Of a stretch of 64,000 bases of DNA, positions 24,421 through 34,375 are shown one piece after another. A program made the position numbers and the translations under genes. Source of the stretch: Flavobacterium frigoritolerans (GTDB lineage: Bacteria; Bacteroidota; Bacteroidia; Flavobacteriales; Flavobacteriaceae); the NCBI RefSeq assembly GCF_025847275.1, contig NZ_JAOZEV010000001.1, positions 1 through 64,000 of the forward strand. The letters run 5' to 3'. Position 1 is the stretch's first letter, and every line of letters begins with the position of its first letter. Under the pieces are notes generated by a model. It saw only the letters and a list, made by a program, of their open reading frames with translations, had not been told where the DNA came from and searched no databases.

Positions 24421-27144
24421 CTAGTCTAAAACCAGTCCGATTTGACCATCATCATCAAGTTCTGTTTCAACCGAATCATCTTCATTATCGATAGTTCGTA
24501 CCTTAACTTCTTCTATGGGTTCTTCATACGGCAATGGATCTAACAAGTTGACTTGTTTTACCTTATCACTTGTTAATTGATTACCTAATGCTTTAAAGCC
24601 TTTCACAGCGATAAAATCTTCGATATCCACATATAAATTATCTTTTTGAACTCCTTTTACTTTAGCAAAGACTAATTCAGCAACAGGACGATAATCTGTA
24701 GCTACAATTTCTAACTGAGAATTAGGATGTTCTGTAATAAAACATTCTTCTTTGTTTTCGGTCTCAACTAAGAAACGTTTTATATAATAACGCTCTTTCT
24801 CTCCTTCAAAATAAATTGCAGAAATTGGTTTTTTAGGATTCCATTTTTCCAAAACAATCATATCCTCATCAAAATGGGTCGATAATTCTGGAATAATAAC
24901 TTTCAATTTACCAGTTTGACTAATGATTAATATTTTATCACTTGGTTTAAATTCCCCTAATAATTCTCCACGGGCATCTACATTTAGACGTTTTACTGTA
25001 TCATCATACCAAACTTTTCTTGGTAGTAACGTCGAAATACCTTTCTCTTTAAGCTCAATTTTCTTAATTGGGTATTTCGTTACCAAATTTCCTTTAGATC
25101 CACGGCCTTTTATAGCCAAAGCAGCAAAATCTATATCAAATTTTAGTTTTTTGATACTTCCTACCTGACGTAATAAAATAGTTATTACTTCAGCTTCTCC
25201 ATTTGGATTATGTGAAAAATAAACTACTTGTGAACCCGCAGTTTCATTTGTTAAATCATACGCTTTATCACGCGTTACTCCCGAAACATTAAAACGTTTT
25301 ATGTACGAAGGTCCTGATTTTCCGTCACGATACATCATATTGTAAATCGTGCGTTTGTCGCTTTTATCAAAAATAGCAACATGAATAATATCTTTACCCA
25401 CAAATGTCTTGGCATCAACTTTTGTAATCATCATTTTACCATCTCGTAAAAACACAATCACATCATCAATATCTGAACAATCGGTTAGATATTCATCTTT
25501 TTTCAAGCTAGTTCCGATAAAACCTTCTTCTCTGTTTACATATAATTTAGTATTTCTTAAAACTACCTTAGTAGCCTCGATATCATCGAAAATACGTAAT
25601 TCAGTCTGGCGCTCACGACCTTTACCGTATTTCTCTTTTAATTTGGTAAAATAAGCAATTGCAAAATCTGTTAAATTTTCCAAATTGTATTCTACTTCCT
25701 TCATTTCATCTTCTAACTTAGCAATGAAATCGTCGGCTTTATCAGAATCAAAACGAGTAATACGAATCATCGGAATTTGAGTCAAACGCTGTAAATCATC
25801 ATCGTGAATTTCTCTTACGAATGATTTCTTGAAAGGTTCAAATCGGTCATATAAATATTTATACAACGATTCTCTATCAGAATATAATTTGAAATCAATG
25901 TACATTTCCTCACGAATGAAGATTTTCTCTAAAGTTGAGAAATGCCATTTATTTTTTAATTCTTCTAATTGAATTTCTAATTCTTGTCGAAGTAAATCGA
26001 CTGTTCTGTTCGTTGAAATTTTCAACATCGCAGAAACTCCAATAAACAATGGTTTATTATCCTCAATAACACATCCTAAAGGTGCTACCGAAGTTTCACA
26101 TGCGGTAAATGCAAACAAAGCATCAATAGTCTTATCTGGCGAAACTCCTGGAAAAAGATGTATCAAAATCTCTACATCGGCTGCTGTATTGTCTTCAATT
26201 TTCTTGATTTTGATTTTGCCTTTATCATTGGCTTTCAAAATACTATCAATTAAAGTAGTGGTATTGGTCGAAAATGGAATTTGTGTAATTACCAATGTAT
26301 TCTTGTCTAATTGTGCTATTTTGGCACGAACACGAACACGTCCACCACGCAAACCATCATTATAATTAGAAATATCAGCAATACCCTGAGTCATAAAATC
26401 AGGATATAATGTAAACGATTTTCCTTTAAGAATTTTTATCGAAGCATCAATTAATTCATTAAAATTATGTGGCAATACTTTTGTGGAAAGTCCAACCGCA
26501 ATACCCTCGGCTCCTTGTGCCAAAAGCAAAGGGAATTTTACAGGCAAATTATTCGGTTCTGCACGACGACCATCATATGAAACACCCCAATCGGTAATTT
26601 TTGGAGAGTACAAAACCTCCAAAGCAAATTTAGATAAACGTGCCTCGATATAACGTGAAGCTGCAGCACCATCTCCTGTTAAGATATTACCCCAGTTTCC
26701 CTGACAATCTATCAATAAATCTTTTTGCCCTATTTGTACCATTGCATCACCAATACTCGCATCTCCGTGAGGGTGATACTGCATAGTGTGACCTACAACA
26801 TTGGCAACTTTATTATAACGACCATCATCCAACTCTTTAAGAGAGTGCATAATACGACGTTGCACAGGCTTAAATCCATCTTCGATAGCAGGAACAGCAC
26901 GTTCCAGAATTACGTACGAAGCATAATCTAAGAACCAGTCTTTGTACATTCCGGTAACTTTGGTAATGGTATCACCACTGTCATCATTATTATCGTAAAA
27001 ATGTCCTCCTTCAAAAGATTTAGCATCTACTTCGATAATTTCATCAGATTCATCTTCTTCTTGATTGTCATCATAAGAATTAGTATCCTCCGAATTATTT
27101 TCTTCGTTATCTGGAATTATGTTATCGTCTTCTTCGTCTTTCAT
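24421..27144 (-). CDS. parC: DNA topoisomerase IV subunit A
   Basis: 907 aa, decatenates daughter chromosomes together with ParE. After an unusually acidic N-terminal stretch (residues 1-60, about half Asp/Glu) the breakage-reunion domain starts with KDWFLDYASYVILERAVP. GHTMQYHPHGDASI (118-131) and GDGAAASRYIEARL (157-170) surround the catalytic Tyr165. A long coiled coil follows around 420-500 and a C-terminal beta-propeller region with degenerate repeats. The C-terminus ends in a second acidic tail. Partner parE lies upstream with one unrelated gene between. GyrA is excluded mainly by the pairing and by the weak GyrA-box. Confidence 0.88.
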   Translation of the reverse strand: MKDEEDDNIIPDNEENNSEDTNSYDDNQEEDESDEIIEVDAKSFEGGHFYDNNDDSGDTITKVTGMYKDWFLDYASYVILERAVPAIEDGFKPVQRRIMHSLKELDDGRYNKVANVVGHTMQYHPHGDASIGDAMVQIGQKDLLIDCQGNWGNILTGDGAAASRYIEARLSKFALEVLYSPKITDWGVSYDGRRAEPNNLPVKFPLLLAQGAEGIAVGLSTKVLPHNFNELIDASIKILKGKSFTLYPDFMTQGIADISNYNDGLRGGRVRVRAKIAQLDKNTLVITQIPFSTNTTTLIDSILKANDKGKIKIKKIEDNTAADVEILIHLFPGVSPDKTIDALFAFTACETSVAPLGCVIEDNKPLFIGVSAMLKISTNRTVDLLRQELEIQLEELKNKWHFSTLEKIFIREEMYIDFKLYSDRESLYKYLYDRFEPFKKSFVREIHDDDLQRLTQIPMIRITRFDSDKADDFIAKLEDEMKEVEYNLENLTDFAIAYFTKLKEKYGKGRERQTELRIFDDIEATKVVLRNTKLYVNREEGFIGTSLKKDEYLTDCSDIDDVIVFLRDGKMMITKVDAKTFVGKDIIHVAIFDKSDKRTIYNMMYRDGKSGPSYIKRFNVSGVTRDKAYDLTNETAGSQVVYFSHNPNGEAEVITILLRQVGSIKKLKFDIDFAALAIKGRGSKGNLVTKYPIKKIELKEKGISTLLPRKVWYDDTVKRLNVDARGELLGEFKPSDKILIISQTGKLKVIIPELSTHFDEDMIVLEKWNPKKPISAIYFEGEKERYYIKRFLVETENKEECFITEHPNSQLEIVATDYRPVAELVFAKVKGVQKDNLYVDIEDFIAVKGFKALGNQLTSDKVKQVNLLDPLPYEEPIEEVKVRTIDNEDDSVETELDDDGQIGLVLD

Positions 27145-27174
27145 TTAATTATATTCGAAATTATAAATTTAATG

Positions 27175-28242
27175 CTATTTGTTTTCGATCAGTTCTTTTA
27201 AAACTTCAACACTTGGTAACACTGTTTTATATTTACTGGCAAAAATTTGCTCATTATTCTCTGGTAAAGTATATCTTACTACTGCGTCGCTTTTGTTTTG
27301 GCAAAGCACAATTCCAATAGTTTTGTTTTCATCCTCCAAACGGATTTCTCTGTCATAATAGTTAACATACATTTGCATCTGACCTAAATCCTGATGTTTT
27401 AGTTCTCCTATTTTAAGATCAATAAGTACAAAACATTTTAAAATTCTATTAAAAAAAACTAAATCAATTCGGAAGTGTTTATCATCAAATGTAATCCTTT
27501 TTTGCCTTGCTACGAAAGTAAAACCAGTTCCTAATTCTAAAAGAAAATGTTCTAATTTATTGATAATTTCATCTTCAAGTTCACTTTCTGAATATTGATG
27601 TAATTCTGGCAATCCTAAAAATTCAAGTATGTATGCATCTTTTATAATGTCTTTCGGTTTCTCAATAATCTGCCCTTTTTCAGACAGCTTTAAAACTCCT
27701 TCTTTATCGCGACTCAATGATAATCTGGTATAAAGTGCCGAATCATACTGTCTTTTTAATTCTCGAACGCTCCAATTGTGTTTCTCTGATTCTATTTCAT
27801 AAAATCGTCTTTCATTTTCATCATCAATCCGCATTAAGAAAATGTAGTGTGTCCAAGTCAATTTGAAAAACGAAGATAATGTCTGAAAATCTAATTTATC
27901 AAATTGCGCAGTCACTGACTGCGTTTTTTGATTTTCCAATTTCGTCATCAGTGATGACGAAATTGAATATATCTGATAAAACTTTCTCATTCGGTCAAGG
28001 TTTTCAACAGAAAACCCTTTTCCAAACTCCTTTGTTAATTGTTGAGAAAGTCCTTTTAATAATTGTTTTCCATATTTGGCTCTGTCTTTTCCGCTTTGTT
28101 CTTCTTCAACAATCATTCTTCCTATTTCAAAATACGTAAGTGTCATCGTTGAATTCACGGTACGTAAAACCTGTTGTCGGGCATCTTGCAATAACTCGAC
28201 TACTTGTTGAAATATGACTTTATTTTGAAAATCAGTTGACAC
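27175..28242 (-). CDS. DUF1016/YhcG-family PD-(D/E)XK nuclease-domain protein
   Basis: 355 aa. Residues 1-180 are a helical N-terminal domain that reads TLTYFEIGRMIVEEEQSGKDRAKYG and SVENLDRMRKFYQIY, typical of DUF1016. The C-terminal nuclease-like core has RIDLVFFNRILKCFVLIDLKIG, with Asp260, Asp275 and Lys277 as the PD-(D/E)XK residues, then GQMQMYVNYYD. The linker near residues 95-116 is encoded by two consecutive palindromes. It sits between parE and parC on the same strand, 18 bp after parE. Such genes often move as single accessory genes; the function is unclear, with Holliday-junction or defence roles proposed for relatives. Confidence 0.85.
   Translation of the reverse strand: MSTDFQNKVIFQQVVELLQDARQQVLRTVNSTMTLTYFEIGRMIVEEEQSGKDRAKYGKQLLKGLSQQLTKEFGKGFSVENLDRMRKFYQIYSISSSLMTKLENQKTQSVTAQFDKLDFQTLSSFFKLTWTHYIFLMRIDDENERRFYEIESEKHNWSVRELKRQYDSALYTRLSLSRDKEGVLKLSEKGQIIEKPKDIIKDAYILEFLGLPELHQYSESELEDEIINKLEHFLLELGTGFTFVARQKRITFDDKHFRIDLVFFNRILKCFVLIDLKIGELKHQDLGQMQMYVNYYDREIRLEDENKTIGIVLCQNKSDAVVRYTLPENNEQIFASKYKTVLPSVEVLKELIENK
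27907..27965. repeat. Two consecutive palindromes inside the DUF1016 coding region
   Basis: CGCAGTCA-C-TGACTGCG (27907-27923) and a 29-bp palindrome at 27937-27965 with 14-bp arms (CAATTTCGTCATCA). Both lie inside the coding sequence and encode the linker around residues 93-112. Reading frame is kept. Confidence 0.8.
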
Positions 28243-28260
28243 TATATTTTATTTTAAAAA

Positions 28261-30132
28261 CTAAACTTCCTCTTCTATAGCATCTAGTTCAACCTTCAAA
28301 TTCTTGATAATAAATTCTTGTCTGTCTGGTGTGTTTTTCCCCATATAGAAAGACAACAATTGTTCTATCGATGTATTTTTATCCATCATAATAGGATCAA
28401 GACGAATCGTTTCTCCAATGAAATTCTTGAACTCATCTGGCGAAATCTCTCCCAAACCTTTAAATCGCGTGATTTCTGGCTTTGGCTTTAATTTTTCGAT
28501 AGCAGCTTTTCGTTCGTCTTCAGAATAACAATAAATTGTTTCTTTCTTGTTTCGAACTCTAAAAAGTGGCGTTTGCAAGATATATAAATGTCCTTCTTTT
28601 ATTAATTCTGGAAAAAATTGCAAGAAAAAAGTAATCAATAACAAGCGAATGTGCATTCCATCGACATCGGCATCGGTTGCGATTACAATATTATTATATC
28701 GTAATTTCTCTAATCCGTCTTCAATATCTAAAGCTGCTTGCAGTAAGTTGAATTCTTCGTTTTCATACACAATTTTCTTGGTCATTCCGTATGAGTTCAA
28801 AGGCTTACCACGTAAACTAAAAACCGCTTGTGTATTTACATCACGTGATTTGGTAATAGATCCAGAAGCCGAATCTCCCTCGGTAATAAAAAGGGTACTT
28901 TCTAAGTTTCTAGGATTCTTTGTATCTGGAAGATGCGCACGGCAATCTCTTAATTTTTTATTATGAAGATTGGCTTTTTTAGCACGATCTGTCGCTAGTT
29001 TTCGAATTCCTGATAATTCTTTACGTTCTCGTTCTGCTTGTAGAATTTTACGCAATAAGGCTTCTGCAGTTGTTGGATTTTTATGTAAATAATTATCTAA
29101 TTTATTCTTTACAAAATCATTTACAAAAGTACGAACCGATACTGGAGGCGTTCCATCATCAGATCCCATATCCATAGAACCTAATTTGGTTTTGGTTTGA
29201 GATTCAAATACAGGTTCCATAACCTTGATGCTAATCGCACTCACAATCGATTTACGTACATCTGATGCTTCAAAACTTTTGTTGTAAAACTCACGAATGG
29301 TTTTTACAATTGCTTCTCTGTAAGCCGCTAAGTGCGTCCCTCCTTGTGTTGTATTCTGACCATTCACAAAAGAGTGATATTCTTCGCTATATTGTGTTTT
29401 ACTGTGGGTTAAAGCAATCTCAATGTCCGTATCTTTTAAATGGATAATTGGATACTCTAAATCATCAGCGTTAATTGTTTCTTCTAATAAATCTCTAAGA
29501 CCATTTTCAGAATAATATTTTTCGCCATTGAATATAATTGTCAAACCATTGTTTAAGTAACAATAGTTTTTAACCATTTTTATTACATATTCTAATCGGA
29601 ATTTATAATTTTTAAAAATAGCTTCATCTGGAATAAAAGTTACTTTTGTTCCTTTTCGTTTTGTAGTATCAATTACATCTTCTTCAAGAACCAAATTTCC
29701 TGCTGAAAATTCAGCTGCTTTTTGCTTATCATCACGTACCGATTCTACACGAAAGTAATTAGAAAGTGCATTTACTGCCTTGGTTCCTACTCCATTTAAC
29801 CCTACTGATTTTTGAAAAGCTTTGGAGTCATATTTTCCTCCTGTATTCATTTTTGAGACTACATCAACAACTTTTCCTAGAGGAATTCCACGGCCGTAAT
29901 CACGAACCGATACAGTTTTATCCCTAATAGTCACTTCAATAGTTTTTCCTGCCCCCATAACGAATTCATCGATACAGTTGTCTAAAACCTCTTTTAACAG
30001 AATATAAATACCATCATCGGGTGATGATCCATCTCCCAATTTTCCGATATACATTCCGGGACGCATACGAATATGTTCTTTCCAGTCGAGTGATCGAATA
30101 TTATCTTCGTTATATTGATTTTGCTCTAGCAT
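28261..30132 (-). CDS. parE: DNA topoisomerase IV subunit B
   Basis: 623 aa. GHKL ATPase domain: [11 protein letters not shown] (47-57), [11 protein letters not shown] and [14 protein letters not shown], followed by the transducer with [20 protein letters not shown]. The Toprim domain carries [10 protein letters not shown] near 415 and [12 protein letters not shown] near 485. Length suits ParE rather than the longer GyrB. It supplies ATP-driven strand passage for ParC encoded downstream. The upstream stretch 30133-30292 contains its probable promoter; TACATTAG about 35 bp before the start is a candidate -7 box. Confidence 0.92.
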   Translation of the reverse strand: MLEQNQYNEDNIRSLDWKEHIRMRPGMYIGKLGDGSSPDDGIYILLKEVLDNCIDEFVMGAGKTIEVTIRDKTVSVRDYGRGIPLGKVVDVVSKMNTGGKYDSKAFQKSVGLNGVGTKAVNALSNYFRVESVRDDKQKAAEFSAGNLVLEEDVIDTTKRKGTKVTFIPDEAIFKNYKFRLEYVIKMVKNYCYLNNGLTIIFNGEKYYSENGLRDLLEETINADDLEYPIIHLKDTDIEIALTHSKTQYSEEYHSFVNGQNTTQGGTHLAAYREAIVKTIREFYNKSFEASDVRKSIVSAISIKVMEPVFESQTKTKLGSMDMGSDDGTPPVSVRTFVNDFVKNKLDNYLHKNPTTAEALLRKILQAERERKELSGIRKLATDRAKKANLHNKKLRDCRAHLPDTKNPRNLESTLFITEGDSASGSITKSRDVNTQAVFSLRGKPLNSYGMTKKIVYENEEFNLLQAALDIEDGLEKLRYNNIVIATDADVDGMHIRLLLITFFLQFFPELIKEGHLYILQTPLFRVRNKKETIYCYSEDERKAAIEKLKPKPEITRFKGLGEISPDEFKNFIGETIRLDPIMMDKNTSIEQLLSFYMGKNTPDRQEFIIKNLKVELDAIEEEV

Positions 30133-30292
30133 AAATGAGTTTTGGATTTTTTGCTAATGTACTATATCTCCTTAAAAAATGAAAGTCAATCTTTTGAAAG
30201 TTATCAATAAAAGCGTCTTTTAAACGCATTTATTTAAATCAAAAAGAGAAACTCATTAAAATCATAAAAAAAATGGTTTTTAAACAAAAATT

Positions 30293-30456
30293 TAAGAGCC
30301 TGTTTAAAATTTAAACATTCAGATTTTCATGAAATTATTTCTCGATAGATAAGGCAAATTTTAAAAGAATAATACGCTTATTTTTGAATACTTTTAACGG
30401 AATATCGCAGAAAATAATCCGTTAAAAGCAATTAAATAAAATTTAAACAAACTCTA
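30293..30456. repeat. MITE-like intergenic element with terminal inverted repeats
   Basis: About 160 bp between parE and pncB. The ends are imperfect inverted copies (AGAGCCTGTTTAAA at the left, TTTAAACAAACTCT at the right). Inside is a perfect 11-bp inverted repeat CTTTTAACGGA/TCCGTTAAAAG (30391-30401 with 30418-30428), which may also end pncB transcripts. The right end touches the pncB stop codon. No open reading frame is inside. The rest of the gap, 30133-30292, shows only A/T-rich leader sequence. Confidence 0.5.
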
Positions 30457-31632
30457 AGACTTAATTCCTAAAACTTGTTTTGCCAATGCAATCATTTCGG
30501 GAGTTCCCGTGTTTTTATTTTTTTCATCCGAAAGTTTTACAACCCCTTCCCAATGGGTGAAATCTGGCTTTGTCTCAGTTAACTTAATAACCATGTTCAT
30601 TGCCGGCAAACCTACATCATTGGTGAAATTTGTACCAATTCCAAATGACATTTTTATTTTGTCTTTACAAAAATCGGATATAACTTTTACTTTCTCTAAG
30701 TTTAATGAGTCTGAAAAGACTATTATTTTTGACTTAGGATCTATTCCTAACTTGATGTAATGTGCGATTGTTTTTTTTGCAAATTCAATTGGGTCTCCGC
30801 TATCATGACGAACCCCATCAAAGAGTTTTGAGTACTTTTTATCAAATTGTTCAAAAAACACATCTGTTGTATAAGTATCAGTTAAAGCAATCCCTAAATC
30901 TCCTCCATAAACCTGTGTCCAGTTCTCTAAACCAACTATATTAGCAACTTTAAACCCGTATTGCGCCGCATGAAACATAAACCATTCATGCGCATGTGTA
31001 CCTAAAGGCCGCTTACCATTAAGCATTGCCAAATGCACATTACTTGTACCCAGAAAACTTTCATTACCAAAAGTCGCAAGCGTTTCATTAACCAAAGTGT
31101 GCACTTTGTATGAATGACGTCGTCTTGTACCAAATTCTAAAACCGAAGCCCCCAATGCATTATAACTTTCGATCTTGTTTTTGGTAATATCCTGAACCGC
31201 TTTATCATCTATCCTATCTAAATTCTGAGATGCATAAAAAAGCTCCGAAATTAAAGCCATCAATGGAACTTCCCATAAAATGGTACGATACCAGAATCCT
31301 TCGATTGTAATATCCAAATCAGAACCAACCTGTTCTATTTCAACCTCTGAAGAATCAAAAGTGTACCCTTGTAAAAAATCTAAATAGGTTGGATCTAAAT
31401 ATGGGCAATATTTCTTTAAATATATTTTTTCTTCTTGAGTCAGCTGCAACTTTGCCATTGCTTCAACTGAGTGGCGCAATAAAACAGCAAATCCTGGAGG
31501 AAAATTATGTTTTCCTCTGTTTATAAATTTATACCGTACTTTTACTTTAGGAAATAGCTTAATTACAGCGTGCTGCATTGTAAACTTATAGAAATCGTTA
31601 TCTAATATTGATTTCAAAAAAATTGTTACCAT
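30454..31632 (-). CDS. pncB: Nicotinate phosphoribosyltransferase
   Basis: 392 aa, converts nicotinate and PRPP to nicotinate mononucleotide in NAD salvage. SILDNDFYKFTMQHAV (8-23) is the family's opening. Other matches are EFGTRRRHSYKVH (166-178), with the likely phosphate-binding Arg/His region, GTSNVHLAMLNGKRPLGTHAHEW (195-217, phospho-His loop) and FDGVRHDSGDP near 271-281. It is followed downstream by the repeat element and parE. The FMN reductase gene lies 23 bp upstream and may be co-transcribed. Confidence 0.95.
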   Translation of the reverse strand: MVTIFLKSILDNDFYKFTMQHAVIKLFPKVKVRYKFINRGKHNFPPGFAVLLRHSVEAMAKLQLTQEEKIYLKKYCPYLDPTYLDFLQGYTFDSSEVEIEQVGSDLDITIEGFWYRTILWEVPLMALISELFYASQNLDRIDDKAVQDITKNKIESYNALGASVLEFGTRRRHSYKVHTLVNETLATFGNESFLGTSNVHLAMLNGKRPLGTHAHEWFMFHAAQYGFKVANIVGLENWTQVYGGDLGIALTDTYTTDVFFEQFDKKYSKLFDGVRHDSGDPIEFAKKTIAHYIKLGIDPKSKIIVFSDSLNLEKVKVISDFCKDKIKMSFGIGTNFTNDVGLPAMNMVIKLTETKPDFTHWEGVVKLSDEKNKNTGTPEMIALAKQVLGIKS

Positions 31633-31655
31633 AAGCGATTTTATTCTAGTTAATT

Positions 31656-32180
31656 TTAAAAATTTGAGTTTATTAGAGTTGCTAACTGCTCTTTTAATTC
31701 TTCATTGGAGATTTCTCCTTTTTCTACATCAAAATTGGTATTAAAACTCGGCAATGAAAAACTTGCTTTTATTTCGGTACCATAACGTGGAAACAATTTT
31801 GTAGCAATTTCCAAAACCGAAGCTCCTCCTCTCGCTCCTGGCGATGTAGCTAATAACAACATAGGCTTATGCTGAAAGACATCTTTCTCAATACGTGAAC
31901 ACCAATCGAAAACATTCTTGAAAGCAACGGAATAATTTCCATTATTTTCTGCCATAGAAACTACCAAAATATCTGCTTTTGCAAGTTTCTCAAGAAAAAC
32001 TTTTGCTTTTGGGTGTTGCCCTATTTCTTTTTCAACATCAACACTAAATAATGGCATTGCAAAATCATTTAAATCCAACACTTCTACGCTGGCATTACTA
32101 AATTGATTTGCAGCATACGTCGCCAGTTTTTTATTGATGGAATGTTGGCTATTACTTCCTCCAAAAGCTATGATTTTCAT
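31656..32180 (-). CDS. NADPH-dependent FMN reductase-type flavoprotein
   Basis: 174 aa, flavodoxin-like fold. GGSNSQHSINKKLA (8-21) is the FMN phosphate loop and SMAENNGNYSVAFKNVFDW (75-93) the flavin/partner-binding segment of the SsuE/chromate reductase group; SPGARGG follows near 113. It likely reduces quinones, azo compounds or FMN in the cytoplasm using NAD(P)H. It sits 18 bp after the YihY gene and just ahead of pncB, perhaps one operon. The physiological substrate is not evident. Confidence 0.85.
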   Translation of the reverse strand: MKIIAFGGSNSQHSINKKLATYAANQFSNASVEVLDLNDFAMPLFSVDVEKEIGQHPKAKVFLEKLAKADILVVSMAENNGNYSVAFKNVFDWCSRIEKDVFQHKPMLLLATSPGARGGASVLEIATKLFPRYGTEIKASFSLPSFNTNFDVEKGEISNEELKEQLATLINSNF

Positions 32181-32198
32181 GATTTTAGTTTTAACGAT

Positions 32199-33110
32199 TT
32201 ACTCTATTTCTAAGATTTCTTTTTTTATTTCTACTGAGTATTCATTAGGATAAATCTTACCCCCAAATGACTTAGCATATACCTTTGTAAATTCAGCCCC
32301 AAAATACAGAATAATTGCCGAATAATAAACCCAAACCAGAATTATTATTACGGAACCTGCCGCACCATAAACTGATGCTGTCGTAGAACTTCCTAAATAA
32401 AATCCTATCGCAAATTTTCCTATCATAAATAATACTGCCGTACAGGATGCTCCAATAAAAGCATCTTTCCATTTTATTATTCCATCTGGTAATGCCTTAA
32501 ATATAATTGCAAAGAGCAAGGTGATACTAATCAAGATAATAAACAGATTTATTACATTAAATAAATAAACGGTACTCTCAGGGAAATACAGCTTTAAGCG
32601 TGCACTCATTAAATCTAAAATTGTACTTACAAAAAGACTCACAAGCATTAAGAATCCTACCGAAACGATCATAGAAAATGACATTAAGCGGTTTTGAATG
32701 AATTTTTTTAGTCCTTTATTTGGTTTAGCACGCAATCCCCAAATAAAATTAATAGAACTCTGAATTTCAGCAAAAACTCCCGAAGCTCCAATTAACAACA
32801 TCCCAACTCCAAAAATAGTTGCAAAAACATTACTTCCTGAAAGTTGCACATTTTTTATTGTCTCCTGAATTTGTATCGCTGCACTATCACCCACTAATCC
32901 GTTTATTTGCCCATAAAGCTCCCCTGCTACAGCATCTTCCCCAAAGAAAACACCACAAATTGTAATGATTATAATCAACAAAGGCGGTAGTGCAAAAATG
33001 GTATAATAGGCTAATGCAGCACTTAATTTTATTGCATTGTCATCGTTAAATTCTAAAAAAGTAGTTTTTAACAAATACCATGATTTGGATGCTATATTTT
33101 GTTTTTCCAC
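32199..33110 (-). CDS. YihY/virulence factor BrkB-family inner-membrane protein
   Basis: 303 aa with six hydrophobic segments (about 30-55, 95-120, 137-160, 178-203, 213-235 and 245-272). AALAYYTIFALPPLLIIII (29-47) and SINFIWGLRAKP (about 120-131) are typical of the YihY family, as is WKDAFIGASCTAVLF later. Function is uncertain; it was once misnamed RNase BN. First gene of a possible operon with the FMN reductase and pncB. Confidence 0.88.
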   Translation of the reverse strand: MEKQNIASKSWYLLKTTFLEFNDDNAIKLSAALAYYTIFALPPLLIIIITICGVFFGEDAVAGELYGQINGLVGDSAAIQIQETIKNVQLSGSNVFATIFGVGMLLIGASGVFAEIQSSINFIWGLRAKPNKGLKKFIQNRLMSFSMIVSVGFLMLVSLFVSTILDLMSARLKLYFPESTVYLFNVINLFIILISITLLFAIIFKALPDGIIKWKDAFIGASCTAVLFMIGKFAIGFYLGSSTTASVYGAAGSVIIILVWVYYSAIILYFGAEFTKVYAKSFGGKIYPNEYSVEIKKEILEIE

Positions 33111-33491
33111 AATATTCTAATTAATTATTCTCTCAAATATAAGCAATAATAAAAAAAGAATATTCTGGTATTCTCCATAAATATTACACTTTTCCCATGA
33201 ATACCCCAGATTGCAGTGGAAAGCATTTTGAAAGCAAAACTTTTTTTTGTTACTGTAAAAAAGCGACCGAAGGAAGCTCTTTTTATAATATTACAAAAAA
33301 TGGTTTTACCGAAAAATCTTGAAGCGAAAAGCTGGAAATAGGTACTAAAAAAATCCCCCTTTAAGACATTAATTTTCATTAAGGCTAAACTTAATATTTC
33401 TTAATTTCTTAATTTCTTAATTCCTTAATTAAAAGCAAAATACTTCAAAAGACAACAATATTTTCTTTCTGATTTCTATGGTAAAACTAAA
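33111..33491. other. Intergenic region without a supported gene
   Basis: An 84-codon frame on the minus strand (33125-33379) is rich in Phe/Lys and lacks family resemblance, so I do not call it. A short tandem repeat of about four ATTTCTTA-type units lies near 33396-33429. The A/T-rich rest should contain the YihY promoter. Confidence 0.5.
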
Positions 33492-34163
33492 CTATTTGGA
33501 GACTTTTTTAAATTGTTGCTCATATCCAAAACTCTTTAGTTTTAATAGACTTTTGAATTCACTGCGGGTTGGTTTAACTACAAAAGAAGTAGAGTCTATT
33601 TTTTGTGATTTAATAGCTGTAATAGAATCTAATTTACCCAAATCTTGTTTTAATAAAACATGATTAATTCTTAAAATATCATTTTCTACAGACAAAATCT
33701 TTAGCGTCCAGAAAATAGAATCACGCTTGCTTAAAATCAATTTACCATCAATCCTTTTTACCTTATTATAATATGAAAACCTAAATAGTGTGTCTACATA
33801 TTTTTCGATAAGCATTACTGAATCTCCTTTTGAAGTTATATCGTATTTTTGAATTCTATCTTTTGTTATTAATTTCCCATCTACAATATCATATTCTTTC
33901 TTTAAGGAATCTAATTGATTTTTATGGATTTTAAATTTATTATAATTCTCAAACCGAATTGCATTTTCATTAATTCTTAAAAATGTAGAATCACTATTCA
34001 TATATAATCCTCTAAATTTATCAGGGAACCTATCCAACTCAGAATCATTAATCGGTTGAGGAGCTTCAAAATACAAAGCAAAGGCATCAGCAGGTGCTGC
34101 ATCAGCTTTTCTACAAGATGATAGAGTAATTAATATTCCTAAAATTAGAGCGATTTTTTTCAT
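33492..34163 (-). CDS. Unknown lipoprotein
   Basis: 223 aa. A lipoprotein signal with LITLSSC places the lipidated Cys at 17, followed by RKAD, so it is probably in the outer membrane or surface. The remainder is rich in Asp, Lys and Ser and in beta-type alternation (YDIVDGKLITKDRIQKYDI, YNKVKRIDGKLILSKRDSIF). The repeated DGKLI units suggest a curved sheet of similar strands, as in MORN-like or toxin-antidote proteins, though no family is certain. It is a single gene, with its 3' end facing the YihY region. Confidence 0.75.
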   Translation of the reverse strand: MKKIALILGILITLSSCRKADAAPADAFALYFEAPQPINDSELDRFPDKFRGLYMNSDSTFLRINENAIRFENYNKFKIHKNQLDSLKKEYDIVDGKLITKDRIQKYDITSKGDSVMLIEKYVDTLFRFSYYNKVKRIDGKLILSKRDSIFWTLKILSVENDILRINHVLLKQDLGKLDSITAIKSQKIDSTSFVVKPTRSEFKSLLKLKSFGYEQQFKKVSK

Positions 34164-34302
34164 AAGTTGTTTTTAATTAGATTAACCAAAATTCAAACCA
34201 AATGTTAAAAAAAACCAAAATGAGCACAAAAAATATTTTAACGCAGATTTTACAGATAAAAGCAGATTAACCTCTTTATTACCTTTAAAAATAAAAATTT
34301 AA

Positions 34303-34331
34303 ACAAAAAAACTGCTGAATTTCTTCAGCAG
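34303..34331 (-). terminator. Terminator after ychF
   Basis: CTGCTGAA-TTTC-TTCAGCAG (34312-34331), an 8-bp perfect stem followed on the minus strand by seven or more T residues. It ends ychF transcripts. Confidence 0.85.
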
Positions 34332-34375
34332 CTTTGTCTATTCTCTTTATTCTTTATTCTATCCTCTAAAGAAAA

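Noticed and set aside
33125..33379. Minus-strand 84-codon open frame
   Set aside because: Phe/Lys-rich translation without family resemblance, at a spacer with short tandem repeats.
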